Assembly: GCA_022393335.1 (NCBI GenBank)
Contig: JAJEKB010021001.1
Location: 1-64,000, forward strand
DNA: 64,000 nucleotides
Reading direction: 5' to 3'
From: Macrotrachela quadricornifera
Taxonomy: Eukaryota; Rotifera; Eurotatoria; Philodinida; Philodinidae
Shown: one piece after another, positions 1 to 10,917 of the stretch
Layout of the letters: every line of letters starts with the position of its first letter
Numbering within the stretch: the first letter of the stretch is position 1
The notes under the pieces: model-generated
What the model was told of the DNA's origin: nothing
The model's input: only the letters and a program-made list of their open reading frames with translations
Databases searched by the model: none
Made by a program: the position numbers and the translations under genes

Positions 1-639
1 TCTGAAGCCCCTTCAGAGACTTCTTGAGGATCTCAACAGTGTGACAAGCGCATTCTCCATGATTTTTAGTCTACATGGCGTTGACAAAACTGTATTTGAA
101 ACAAAAGTCGCGAAAAGAGTGAAAAAGGACTTGGCCGTTTAGCCATCGTGCTCAGTAAAAGTCGAATAACTCGAGAACGACAAAAGATTTTCAAAAACGG
201 CAAACGTAACTTTGAAGAGGAACCTCCAGTGAATCTAAGCATGTGTCAATTATGGGGCTAACTCCTTCCCTGAAACCTGTGAAAGATTTGCAAAAAAAGG
301 TTTTCGAGTTTTAGTCCTCTGGGTTTCGGGTTCTCGTAAAAATCCATTTTTTATCCTACAGCTCTGGAAGTCACATGACTAGATGCAGTTTTCGATGCTG
401 AATCTGGAAAACTTTGTCGCAAAGCTTGAAAACGTCTATTAAAAAAACTGGAGTCAAGTTTTTGAAAACATGATTTTTTTGGTTTTTTTAGTCCCTCTCA
501 GTATTTTGACCATATCTCGGCGAGGAAAGGGTTCTGGAGGACCGGGACCCGATATTCGGAATCGCCGTTCAATTCTTTATCGAATAGAGGCTGAAAAAAA
601 GAAATCTATATTTTTACTCGAAGTTTGCCTTCCGTGCAT
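1..639. other. non-coding left edge
   Basis: I see no convincing coding sequence. Short open frames exist but lack recognisable domains. The stretch has long poly-A/T runs and no telomere-like tract or hammerhead core. Confidence 0.4.
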
Positions 640-856
640 CTTACAATACTACGAGACAATGATTGATGATAATCAAGTACAATTACGACAGATAGAATAT
701 GCACAACAAATATTAGTAGAGGAAGCAACAACACCAAAACACTAAATTCAACAAAATCACATGAAGCAACAACAACTAAGAAACAAGGAAGCGTTGATTC
801 AAGCGGAACCATGGGAAAATGTAGCATTCTTAGTTCAACCAATGTATCCAAACTAA
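640..856 (+). pseudogene. Gln-rich coding remnant with in-frame stop
   Basis: One reading frame from about 640 to a TAA at 854-856 is coding-like, polar and Gln/Glu-rich (for example QVQLRQIEYAQQ, then MKQQQLRNKEALIQ). It is interrupted once by an in-frame TAA at 743-745. It looks like the C-terminal end of a helical or coiled-coil protein, perhaps a Terminon structural ORF, whose upstream part is missing. No family is recognised. The open frame extends further upstream to 470, but that part has unlike composition and is probably chance. Confidence 0.25.
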
Positions 857-1177
857 ACTTTATTTCTAACCAAAATACTACAGTGTGCGATAAACTATTT
901 AATCAAACAAAAATAAAAACCACCTAAAAACTCAAACACTTTCAGATATATCTATTAAAACACGACCTGTTTAATACATTTCTTATTCTTTCAGATAACA
1001 AATATTCCTGATTCAACCGTGATGGTCAACTACATTTATGGAACTTCTTCAAACCAACATTCATTCTTCCTGAATTCATTCAACATTACTTGCCACTTGA
1101 TAATTTCTATCAATAATTGTGAAAATACTTTGTATTTGTGGTAATTGTTCTCACGCTCCAATTGCGATATCTGCTAT

Positions 1178-1310
1178 TCCTAGTAGATTTGAGTATCTTG
1201 TATTTGATTCTTTGTTAGTCTTCTGTACAGATACGTGCCACTTGATAATTAATATCAATAATTGTGAAAATACTTTGTATTTGTGGTAATTGTTCTCACC
1301 CTCACCCTCA
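1178..1310 (+). repeat. left direct repeat of the Rep unit, ending in telomere-like C-rich tract
   Basis: The segment around GCCACTTGATAAT, with following AT-rich sequence and GGTAATTGTTCTCAC, matches a partner at 4113-4240; a third, partial copy of its core lies at 1089-1155. The copy ends in CTCACCCTCACCCTCA (1295-1310), about 2.7 units of the TGAGGG telomere-like repeat read on the other strand. These direct repeats bracket the Rep gene and its hammerhead pair, so they look like the terminal repeats of one inserted unit. Similarity was judged by eye and is imperfect. Confidence 0.6.
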
Positions 1311-1400
1311 ACAACAAATACAAATAATTTCGATGAAAACATCATTGATGATCAACTACAACGACAGAATGAAGAAGAAACATTAACATCATCAACACCG

Positions 1401-3172
1401 ATGAATTCAACAACAACTCAACGTCCATATCCACCTACGAATCAAACAGGTCGTGTAGAAGATCATGATCGTCCTTATGCAACTTATGGTCATCTTAACC
1501 GAAATATCATTGCACAAGAATGTCATTTTAATCTCCAATCATCAGCATCTTCTTTAGTACATTCTCGTTCATTGCCTCGTTTCCATGGAAAGTCATTCGC
1601 TATTACCTCATGGACAAATGTTTCTAAAGAGCATGTGATGAAGAACCTCAAAGAAGAATTCGGTATTGAAAATATTCAATATATTTGTATTGCAGAAGGA
1701 TTGAGTGAATTAAATCATCGACGACATTTACATGTACAAATTATATTCAAAGAAACAATTGATCGAAGAAAACCATTTCTTGATGAAATCACTCAAACAC
1801 ATTGTAATTATCAAGTGACACGCAATGATCTTGCATGGAATGAATATATTAAAAAAGGTGGTGATTGTATTGAATTCAATGAATTTAAATCAACCACAAC
1901 ACGTGGATCTAAACAGTGGCCATCACCGTCATCATCTGTGTCTAATGTAGCATCAACAACAGGATTACCTATGGCAACCACTACATTCGATGATCATAAT
2001 CAATCATTAGTACCTCGTAGAGCAACGACTGTAAGAGGACAAGCCGAAGCAAAACGTCAACATCGAAATGAAATCTTTCGACAAGCTGTTCAGTTAGCCA
2101 GAACTAATGTTACTGAAGCTATGAAGCTTATTGAAAAAGAAATGATTGAGTCATTCGTTCTATATTGTACTTGGTATGCGAAGATTGAAGGAAAAAAATC
2201 ATCGATCTATTTTTCTCTAACTCTCTTTCACTTTTCATTTTTGTGTTCATTAGGTTCCTAGCTTGTTTCAATTATGTCTATTTACAAACACAACAAGAAG
2301 CAGATCAACATATTGAGATTGATAAAGAATATGTCTGGCCGAAGTCTTTTCCTAGTTGTACACCTCAACTGCGTAAGTCTTCCGTGTTCTTGAAATTGTT
2401 CCTTTTTTCCATTTCACACACACACATACACATACTTTCTCCAATATTATAGGTGAAGCTATCAATCAATGGATAGATCAGAATTTCTTTCGTGCTTCAC
2501 GTGCCAAGTGTCTGATTCTTATTGGCCCCACTGGCACTGGAAAAACATCATTCGCCATGTCACTACCTGGTCGTCCAAATTATTGTCAAGGACGTTGGAA
2601 TCTCGATATCTGGAATAATTATGCTCGGTATTCTGTCTTTGATGATATACCATGGGATGATTTTGAACAACGCAACTATCCCGATAAAAAAGATTTATTA
2701 ACACAAAAAAAATATAAAATTAGTGTAAGCAAACTGAATCTGATTTTCTCTCTGATTTTCTTTTGATATGCGACTGTTACACTCTCTAGGCAACAGACAA
2801 ATATCGACATACAAAACAAATTAATGTTCGACAACCAGCAATTGTTCTTCTCAATCCAGAAAATGCTGGCTCATTACTTGAAGCACCAAAGACAGCTGCT
2901 CAACAGAAAACAGCTGACTACTGGAAAGAACGAGCATTCATCTACATCATGGGTAATATTTCTTCGTATGAACATTAAGATCATTACCTATTTCTTCTCT
3001 ATCATTCATTCGAGGTCCCGATGAATATTTTTATCAAAGTCGACAACATACAACGGTCAATAGTAACGATTCACCTATGAGTATCAATGAAGAGGAACCA
3101 ATGGGCGGACCTTATGAATTTGAACGAATGATTCAGCGTTATAAACAAAAACGTACCGAAAAAAAGGACTAA
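1401..3172 (+). CDS. Rep-type rolling-circle replication initiator (HUH endonuclease plus SF3 helicase), 5 exons
   Basis: Five exons splice into one open 494-residue protein: 1401-2173, 2254-2372, 2453-2724, 2790-2952, 3015-3172, all introns GT-AG and 62-80 bp. The N-terminal domain has the CRESS-type HUH motifs: FAITSWT near residue 66, HLHVQ near 109 (metal ligands) and YIKKGG near 149 (nicking tyrosine). The C-terminal domain has Walker A GPTGTGKT near 322, Walker B-like VFDDIPW near 359 and a motif-C-like IVLLNPE. Such proteins nick and unwind DNA for rolling-circle replication; Rep ORFs are known as optional Terminon cargo. ATG 1401 is the first in-frame ATG; the open frame further upstream runs into telomere-like repeat, so I did not use it. 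No frame damage is visible. Intron retention in a retroelement is compatible with the known intron-bearing Penelope-like elements. Confidence 0.85.
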
Positions 3173-3855
3173 CGAAAATATTTGATCTCAACATTTTCTC
3201 CATTTCTGATTGTGAATTAACTAGATTGTTCTTGCTTCAAAAGCATTTCATTTGAACATCTCCTTAGAGTTTTTCTCCAATATTTCTTTTCATTCATTGT
3301 TATTTTTCGTCTTCCACTTGTCAACTCACTATTGCATTAACATTTATCATTTAATCTCAATCATCATTCTAGATATAAAACATTACAAATGAACACAATC
3401 ACACTCTTTCCATCTACCATCGAATTCAAACACTGGACAATATCCTCGTACTTGAAGGAGCAGCCAAACCGAAATGACCTTCATCAATGAAAATCATAAC
3501 CTGTTGTTATGACTTTACATCGTCATCAGCATCAACATCATAGTGACTCCATAGAACAGTACGCATCATCGACCATGACCACCTTTAGATTAAGTTTCCT
3601 CCAATTTCTGACAAACAACATTAATCAACATCTCTATAACGAAAAATACGAACAGTCTATCTCAACAACTGCGGCTGCTTCCTAGAGCACATCATCTATT
3701 TGAGGGTGAGGGCGCCCACTAAAATACACTCGAAGGGCGCATCATCTATCTGCGGGTGAGGGCGCAAATTCAATTTCTTCTGAAATATTCAGTCTTCCAT
3801 TTATGTGAGAATTATAGTTTGATCTTCTAATTTATTTTAACATAACGATTATTAA
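3173..3855 (+). other. 3' region of the Rep unit with paired TGAGGG-bearing repeats
   Basis: No gene seen. Two 30-bp near copies lie at about 3686-3715 and 3736-3765. Both read ATCATCTAT followed by a TGAGGGTGAGGGCGC-like end, so telomere-like G-rich sequence is repeated here in the G orientation. Downstream sequence leads into the hammerhead pair. Confidence 0.5.
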
Positions 3856-3902
3856 GCCATCTGATGATCGTCGTAGCTGACGTGAAATCTATAGATTATG
3901 GC
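3856..3902 (+). ncRNA. hammerhead ribozyme, copy 1 of tandem pair
   Basis: The core CTGATGA lies at 3861-3867 and GAAA before a 3-bp stem III (ATC/GAT, loop TATA). Stem I is GCCAT (3856-3860) with ATGGC (3898-3902). Stem II is CGTC/GACG, with a U-U mismatch next to the core. Predicted self-cleavage is after T3897. The very short stem III is typical of hammerheads in Penelope-like elements, which often act as dimers. Confidence 0.85.
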
Positions 3903-4008
3903 TGCTGGTCTCACCACTGCCTCCTGATACTATCATTATACATTGTCTTCGGATGTGTATAACAGTTATAGTTTGGTCTTGTGATTCTTTAATCACTAAG
4001 ATTTCTTT

Positions 4009-4055
4009 GCCATCTGATGATCGTCGTAGCTGACGTGAAATCTATAGATTATGGC
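4009..4055 (+). ncRNA. hammerhead ribozyme, copy 2 of tandem pair
   Basis: The 47-bp motif is identical to the copy at 3856-3902, giving a 153-bp tandem period. Core CTGATGA is at 4014-4020 and stem I is GCCAT with ATGGC at 4051-4055. It is followed within 10 bp by CTCACCCCACCCTCA (4063-4077), the arrangement reported for Terminon RNA 3' ends, where the C-rich tail can pair with a G-rich telomeric overhang. Confidence 0.85.
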
Positions 4056-4062
4056 TGCTGGT

Positions 4063-4077
4063 CTCACCCCACCCTCA
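4063..4077 (+). repeat. C-rich telomere-like tract next to hammerhead
   Basis: CTCACCCCACCCTCA is a slightly degenerate CCCTCA repeat directly downstream of the second hammerhead. It is taken to mark the 3' end of the Rep-bearing unit, because Terminon templates end in C-rich repeats beside a hammerhead. Confidence 0.65.
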
Positions 4078-4112
4078 AAGTCTCACGCTCTATGTAGTGA
4101 AAATCTGTTCTT

Positions 4113-4240
4113 CAGAATAGATCTACTTTGTATTCTGTATGGACTCTTCGTGAAGTCTTTTGTACGAATACTTGCCACTTGATAATCAATATCAATAATA
4201 GTGAAATACTTATTTGTATTGTGGTAATTTGTCTCACCCT
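4113..4240 (+). repeat. right direct repeat of the Rep unit
   Basis: This copy shares the GCCACTTGATAAT core and AT-rich flank with 1178-1310, ending in GTCTCACCCTT. Divergence from the left copy is clear, so the insertion is not very recent, or the repeats belong to successive units in a chain. Confidence 0.5.
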
Positions 4241-7200
4241 TATTTTACAGCGATGAGAGAAAATAAGAGAACGGTGTAAAGTTTTTTTTGCGTAGTTGAG
4301 AATATGATAATAAATGTGTTTTGATCACCCGGATCAGAGCTGAATGGTATCTGATTAATATGATGTTTGTTTGATTATTATTCATCGTGGAAAAATTAGG
4401 AGAAGAAATAGTTTTTTGATTTATTCTATGTGTGATTTATTGAAGCTCAATCTACGTAAGTTTCTTTCAAGTCGAAATTTTCATGAAAATCAATTCAAAA
4501 CATCGAACAAGATGTACAGCGTTCATCATTTTTATCAATTATCGAAAAATACGAATCAAATATACGTGGAAAATTTCACTTAACTCAAAACGATTGAATT
4601 GAACAATTTTTAGTTGTTCAAGTTTCTTTTTTGATGCATCAATTGATGTTTCAATTGATTTAAAATTTTGAATATTTTCTCGCATTAAAACTGTAATAGA
4701 TAAAGCAATCGATTGAAATCAAATGGACTTCTTCAATCCTTTTCTCAGGAATATGATTTTAATCATTAACAAAAATTTATTTCGATTTTGAATCAAAATA
4801 TAATTGAAAGTGACATAGTCGATAATGATCGTGAGAGATTATTGTTTGTCCAAACTATTACTGAAATTAAATTGAAAAAAGATGCTTTTTTTTGAACAAC
4901 TGAATCTTTTCCATCTTCAGTTGAATATTATTGTGATAGTTGCATGACGTTTTTTCACCAGAGTATGAGCGAAAAATATGTTTATTGATGTTTTCAAATT
5001 AGTTCGTATTGCTTATTAGTTAAATATGAAGACAGATCACCGTTTTTCTTTTCTTTTTTCAGTATGAGAGAATAAGCTTAAATCAAATTCAAAAGATATA
5101 AAAGATGCTGCAATAGGTTTAACTGAAGAATAGTAAGATCAAATGAAATATTTGAAATGGTATATATACATATATATTGATTCATCTCAACATTTATTAT
5201 TTAATAGTAACTGAAGAAGATTCACATTCACCATCGTTAAGAAATTTTTTTTTCAGTTTCAACATATTTGAATTAATGTTTATTAAGATATTCATGAATT
5301 TGATTGATTAACCAAGAGTGCTCAAGTCGCGTTTGTGGTAGCTTGATTGATCTCCTTTATGTTTTAAATGCTAAGATAGATAATAAACAATTGATTCTAC
5401 CATTAAAGAAGAAATGAATAATTCAGAACATTTTTCAAATTCAAGTTAATTTAAAAGCTGACTATATCTTCTCATCGCTTGTCATAAATGAATGAAAGTC
5501 TTTTTTTCTTGTTTACAGCATAACAGTATGTTTAATTTCGGACAAAAATTAAATAAATCTATTTTCCTCATTTGACTTCGAACAAATTTGATAGACTCAT
5601 CGAAAAACAAAGTAAGGCGAATCAAATTTTGAAAAATCTCTTTCGTACATTCTTATTTTGAATCGATTTGAATTAATCTAAATCGATAAATTGATTTGAA
5701 AAAAAATTCGCTCGATTTGAGTTGATATGAGTAAAAAATTTGATTCAACTAGCTTGTTTGTTTTCAAAATGTTTGGATCATAGTTACAAGCAGCTAGCTA
5801 TAGGTCAAACTATGCCACTCCAATGTTCATCACGGGTAATAAGAATTCCTATCATAATTCGAATTTTTTTAAAAATTATTATAATACATCATTTAGAATA
5901 TTTGAATAAATAGAACTTCATTCTCAATCATTTGCTAGTTGAATAATGATAATGTCTTACGAAAAGTTTTAACTATCATTGGAAACGCATAATCTTCGTG
6001 CTTAACAATTATTTAATGAGCAGTAGAAACTTTATTATCCTCGACATCACTTAAATGATTATTGTAAATACTTAACCAGCGAATTTTTGTTTCCTGACGT
6101 GAGGGTGAGGAAAATTACTATATACTTTCCTATTTCGAATTCTTTTGATATTATTTTGAACTTTTAAAGAGTAAATAAGATTCATCAGTCAGATAATACT
6201 GGTAAAATGAGAATACATAGATTATTTACATTATTCAATATGCAATCGATTAAATCACCTACATATCTCTTTCAAAGAAAACATCATTTTAATGATTTGT
6301 ATGCGAAAATTTCGTATGAAGGCTTCGATAAATTGAAAATAATCACATTACATTTTTTAATTGCGTGATGAATATTTCTATCGTAAAAGAGAAAGAAGCT
6401 TCATTGTTTGATGTTATTCCACCTCAATATAATTCGAGAATGATGATGGTATTGAATGGAATGAAACGACAATTGAAAAAATACAAGTACATTGTGGCTC
6501 ATCATCTACTAGTTCGTGATCTCGATTCAAAATATTCAAAATAAGATAAAGAATTACGATAATAAAGTCGCGTTTATTATCTGTTGCCAATGAAATAAAT
6601 CTTAATTCGACTTTGTCAATTAATTTTTCTATATTCGATACCATAAATCAATCATCAATCATAATTTAAATTATTTCACACGAGTTAATTCCTTATTTGC
6701 CTAACAATACTAGGAAGAAGTCGATAATTTTTTTAAAAGAAAAGGATATAGTCAACGAAATTATCTCTGACACATGTTTTAATATTTGAGAATGTAGCAT
6801 ACGTATTGTGTCGATTGCTGATACAATATCTATAAATGAAATTACCAGTATTTATTCTGTGAAGGAAAAGAATCTTTCTTCCATCTAAAGCACATCTGAT
6901 CACATCGTTAGTTTATTATAATTCACACTTCAACTTCAGCGAATTAAAAGATGTTAATAAAAAATCCTAATCTTTGCCAATGATTTTCTTATGAATAGAT
7001 CAAACATAACATCATTTTTCTTCTCATCTATTATAGTCTACACAAGCTAAACAATCTTTTTGGCAAGATGTTTATTTATTCTTTTCGATGACTACTTTGA
7101 ACAAAAATATATAGTTATTCGTTATTCCTTCGTTTCAACTATGCTAAAAGAAAAAACAACGATCATTTATTTTTTTATCTTTGACGTTGTAGTTATCAGT

Positions 7201-7370
7201 GAACTAATTGAGTTCGAATAAATTCTATTTTCAAATATGAAAAATTGACAAAAAAAATCATGTCTTTTTCAGTTAATTTTGGATTATTATTCGTATTTAA
7301 TGGATAATAATGGAATAAGTAAGAACAAATAAGAAAATCAATGAATGCAAAAGATAAGTAATAAAGAAAC
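4241..7370. other. 3.1 kb AT-rich stretch without a recognisable gene
   Basis: Stop codons are dense in all frames and the longest open frames are under 80 codons with no motif. One telomere-like TGAGGGTGAGG tract lies at 6100-6110 in the G orientation, the opposite of the hammerhead-linked tracts, and may mark a junction. A short (TA)n-rich patch is near 5160-5180. Confidence 0.5.
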
Positions 7371-7396
7371 GTGAACATTCCTTGAAGGAAGTTCAC
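7371..7396. repeat. 26-bp hairpin repeat, copy 1
   Basis: GTGAAC...GTTCAC encloses TTCC...GGAA, giving a near-perfect hairpin. The same 26 bp recurs at 7475-7500. The pair lies just past the stop of the minus-strand exonuclease gene, so on that strand it is in the 3' UTR. Confidence 0.75.
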
Positions 7397-7474
7397 TTTA
7401 CACCATTTTTTAATATAATGAAGTATTTGATCATATAAAAACGAATGAATAAAACGAATAATTAATAAAGCAAC

Positions 7475-7500
7475 GTGAACATTCCTTGAAGGAAGTTCAC
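7475..7500. repeat. 26-bp hairpin repeat, copy 2
   Basis: This is identical to 7371-7396, 104 bp away. It starts 16 bp beyond the exonuclease stop codon and could shape or terminate its transcript. Confidence 0.75.
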
Positions 7501-7515
7501 TTAATGCTATAATTT

Positions 7516-8910
7516 TTAATAAGTATAAAAATGATCTTTATCAAAAACATCAATTGGCAACAATTGATGAAAATTTTCTTTTAATTTCTCATTTTTAATT
7601 CCTATAATCACTTGTCTATACTCACGTTTGATGTGCGTAAATTTAATTCTAAACCGATTCAGAATTCTTTTGATCATCTTCATCGTGAAACGATGATAAA
7701 CATATCGAATTAACCGATATTGATAACGTCTAATTCGACGTACTAAATTTCGTTTCTTGTTTCTTTGAGCTCTTGCAACAGCAGATCGTCGACAATGTTT
7801 ACTTAAATTAATAATCGGTAACGTAGGTAAATTTTGATCAAGCAATGATAGATCTTCGATTAATAATTCGGATTCTGATACTTCATCAAGTATCTCCATC
7901 GCTACTTGTTGTTGTTGATTGTTATTCGACGACAATGGTTGAATCAATGGAAGTTCATCATCAGATATATCTTCTAGATCAACATCTGAAATAATCGGTG
8001 TTGGATCAGATAATAGAATACGAGCTGATGTTTGTTCAAGTTGATGTAAAGACCAACGATGTAAAATTGGTAATCGAATATAAGAAACGCTTAAACAATC
8101 GTATATAGCATAATTAATCATTTTATTAAGCTTTACTGAGGGTAATCTTGAGTATTTTGGATCTAACATTACTGACCAGTTATTTTTAGTTTGACTCTTA
8201 TCCAAGAAACAGTTTGTTGAATATAAAATTACATTTTGTAACGACCACGAAGAAGATGGAGTATTATAAAAATGTTCACTACATTTACAAAACATAGATG
8301 AACCAACACTAATATATGTATCATTATCTGGTTTACACACCTCACAAAAAGGTGGAACCAAGCCATACCAGTTTGAAAAATCTGATTGAAGATCAATATC
8401 CTTAGCACCTATAGGTAAAGTAAAAAGAGAATATGGTGTAGCATGTTTAAGTTCATTTTTTAAAGACCCCCAAGAATATATTGTTTTACTTTTATCAAAT
8501 ATTATTTTAAAGAATGTTTGAATCTTTTCGAATAATAATGAATTATTTGTCGGTAAATGGTGTAACTGTATAAGAAGCACAAACGAAGGAAGTTTTATCG
8601 GTATAGAATGTATTTGAATTAATGCAAGATTTTCTGGACGACCAACTGATTCTGTATCAATAGTATATGCATCACAACCTTCGAAATGTTCAAGAATTTT
8701 ATCCATTGACTCAATTTGAGTAAAACGATGAACATGATAAACATTGTAATAACTTGATGATACATGAAATGGTGGAAACTGACAGGAATATCGATAATTC
8801 TGTAATTCACGTTTTGCATTCCGAATCCATCTCGTTCTTGCGCCTCCTGATAATCCATGTGGTGGATTATCAGGATCTCGTAAGTGAGTCGGAACACGAT
8901 TTTCTGCCAT
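7516..8910 (-). CDS. DEDDy-type 3'-5' exonuclease, Terminon-associated
   Basis: The 464-residue frame starts at ATG 8910. Motif I reads YTIDTESVG near residue 82 (the DxE pair). A conserved region WGSLKNELKH is followed by KDIDLQSDF, holding the motif II aspartate. Motif III is YAIYDCLSVSYI, with the tyrosine four residues before the aspartate as in DEDDy enzymes. A Cys cluster (CEVC then CKC) sits between motifs II and III and could bind metal. The tail after about 300 is acidic, then strongly basic (RRIRRYQYRLIRY), suggesting nucleic-acid binding. DEDDy exonucleases are known Terminon cargo. The gene is on the strand opposite to the neighbouring Terminon ORFs, which are usually co-oriented, so this segment may be inverted or a separate unit. 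Confidence 0.8.
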   Translation of the reverse strand: MAENRVPTHLRDPDNPPHGLSGGARTRWIRNAKRELQNYRYSCQFPPFHVSSSYYNVYHVHRFTQIESMDKILEHFEGCDAYTIDTESVGRPENLALIQIHSIPIKLPSFVLLIQLHHLPTNNSLLFEKIQTFFKIIFDKSKTIYSWGSLKNELKHATPYSLFTLPIGAKDIDLQSDFSNWYGLVPPFCEVCKPDNDTYISVGSSMFCKCSEHFYNTPSSSWSLQNVILYSTNCFLDKSQTKNNWSVMLDPKYSRLPSVKLNKMINYAIYDCLSVSYIRLPILHRWSLHQLEQTSARILLSDPTPIISDVDLEDISDDELPLIQPLSSNNNQQQQVAMEILDEVSESELLIEDLSLLDQNLPTLPIINLSKHCRRSAVARAQRNKKRNLVRRIRRYQYRLIRYVYHRFTMKMIKRILNRFRIKFTHIKREYRQVIIGIKNEKLKENFHQLLPIDVFDKDHFYTY

Positions 8911-10003
8911 AACAATAATCGAATGATTTGTATAGCAAAAAAAGAACAGAGAATAGATTGGTTAACGATACAAAAATGGGTATCTATGAATGATGTACAC
9001 TTGATGGACAACCACGAATGGGAAGAGAACGATGCTTAAACGAATGCTATCTTTCTCATTCCACAATAGAACAATTACACCTCCACTGAATTTCAAAATA
9101 GAGGGCGTTCATCCGATCAACATGAAAAATATGATTCATTTCAAACAAACAGAATAATTGATCAGATAGATAAGACATGAACGAAATGAACTAAGGAGCT
9201 GCTCTACTGACAATACCGAGAAAATACCCAATAAATAGCCGAACAGTTCCCAAACTAAAAATACAATCACATTTCTTCATCAAGTCCATCATCTAAACAT
9301 GAGACGAAAATAAAAATTCTTTCCGATATGAATATTTTTTCTTTTTCTCCATCGATATAATTAGATATGATTTTATTGGTTGACAAATGAATGATCAAAA
9401 ATATTCGTTCCTATATGATATAATACGAGAGTTAATTTCACTTGGATTGAATTAAATAAAAATAAAATTTTCAACGTTGAAATCATTTATTTCTTAATTT
9501 TGGATTTTTTTTCGATAAGAGCACATTCCAGCATGTTGCCTCTTTTTTTTCTTCTTTCTCTCTCTTCCTCCCACTCTCTCTCTCTCTCTCTGTTCTATTC
9601 TCTCCTCTTCTCTTGTCTGTCTCGCTGCTCACAGAAAGAGAAAGACATTGTTGCACATCACAGGGACAAATGTGATTCTTTTCTCGTTATCAGAAGATTG
9701 ATATTCTGAACAAACAATTCTTTAGTCATTCTTTTTGATATCATGTTAACACGTTCGCACACATAATTAAAAATTTAATTTTCTCACGAAATGAAAACAT
9801 CTCCATCTGGCATTGATGCATACCGATATCGCCTACTATGTTTTTGATGAGAAATATATAGATGAAGATTTGTACTCATAGAGAATTTTTCATCGATATA
9901 TTTATTAAAATGCAAATAAATATCTCACTATACACCTGCTTTTACTATCGATAATCATAGAAAACAATATTTTATTTCAGATCCACCAAGAAAAAATTTG
10001 TCG
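8911..10003. other. intergenic, with polypyrimidine tract
   Basis: No gene seen. A polypyrimidine (TC-rich) tract runs from about 9539 to 9630. TTTTATTTCAG just before 9982 looks like a splice acceptor, so the following membrane-protein gene may have an upstream untranslated exon here. Confidence 0.4.
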
Positions 10004-10684
10004 ATGAATCTCTTTTATTCATTATTGTTGATTTCGATAATTTCTTCTTCAATTGGAATCGCAATTGAAAAAAACAATCAAACAATAATCATTCGTGAAA
10101 ATCAACGTTCAATCAAAGATGAACAATCGATTTATTTAAAATATTCATGGATTAATTATTTACACACAAAGATTATTCATGAGCATCAATTACGTAAAAA
10201 AAGAGAAATTACCGGTAATTTAGATGTTAAAGCTATTCAAACCAGCATAAACGATCACCGTACGCTAATCGAAGATAATCGAATTATGATTAACAACATC
10301 ATCAACAATTCAGTTGTTACCAACAATATCCAAGAAGCCATTGCCCGTCATCATTCCAGCACTACTCCATATTGGAGTAGCTGGAGAGACGTTACTCTCC
10401 TTTTGATTAGTTTAATTCTGATTATAAAAATTATTTATTGGTGCGCAACTCAAATAAAACTACGACCATGTGATTATTTTGTGTCTCGTATTTTTCAACG
10501 TCATGAAAAACGTCAATCACAAAGACATCGGCCATGCAATCGGTCAGTAATACTCGACAATCAATCAGATATAGCGTCTGCACAAACAAGTAAATTTCCT
10601 ACAACCATGGCATTTAAACCTTCGGTGAAGACCATCGAAGAAGAATTTGCACAAGTTCCAAACCATGGTCTTATGAGTACTTAA
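10004..10684 (+). CDS. small type I membrane protein with basic cleavage-like site (envelope-like structural ORF)
   Basis: The frame from ATG 10004 gives about 226 residues. A hydrophobic N-terminus (FYSLLLISIISSSIGIAI) looks like a signal peptide. RKKRE near residue 64 resembles a furin-type basic site. A helical Asn/Ile-rich stretch follows, then a strong membrane segment (LLLISLILIIKIIYWC, about 133-150) and a basic cytoplasmic tail of about 75 residues. Terminons are known to carry ORFs with coiled coils and TM domains. The layout of signal, basic site, helix, TM and tail resembles fusion-type envelope proteins, but size and sequence do not identify one. No enzyme motif is visible. Confidence 0.55.
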   Translation: MNLFYSLLLISIISSSIGIAIEKNNQTIIIRENQRSIKDEQSIYLKYSWINYLHTKIIHEHQLRKKREITGNLDVKAIQTSINDHRTLIEDNRIMINNIINNSVVTNNIQEAIARHHSSTTPYWSSWRDVTLLLISLILIIKIIYWCATQIKLRPCDYFVSRIFQRHEKRQSQRHRPCNRSVILDNQSDIASAQTSKFPTTMAFKPSVKTIEEEFAQVPNHGLMST

Positions 10685-10794
10685 ACAACAAAAAAAAACA
10701 AAAGGATAAGATATTTGAACAAGAAAACACTTTTCTTCTATATTCGCTTGTATTTTTTCTCTTCATTTTTTCTTTCATTCTGTAGAAGTGCAAG

Positions 10795-10825
10795 TGCACT
10801 GACGAAAGCAGTCGTCATTCGTGCA
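10795..10825 (+). promoter_or_regulatory. stem-loop upstream of left hammerhead A
   Basis: TGCACTGACGA and TCGTCATTCGTGCA form a strong hairpin. GTGCA here could alternatively pair with GTGCAC at 10978-10983, which in the right-hand hammerhead of this unit forms the distal part of stem I. Confidence 0.45.
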
Positions 10826-10917
10826 TGTTGATCAATAATTATTCAGCTATTTCTTTTCAAATAGAACCGAAACAATTAACGGTAATAATAGAATATGATT
10901 TGTTTCTCTATTCTAGA

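Noticed and set aside
1290..1400. N-terminal extension of the Rep frame through the telomere-like tract
   Set aside because: It lacks an ATG and encodes the CTCACC repeat plus repeat-flank sequence; ATG 1401 gives a normal Rep N-terminus.
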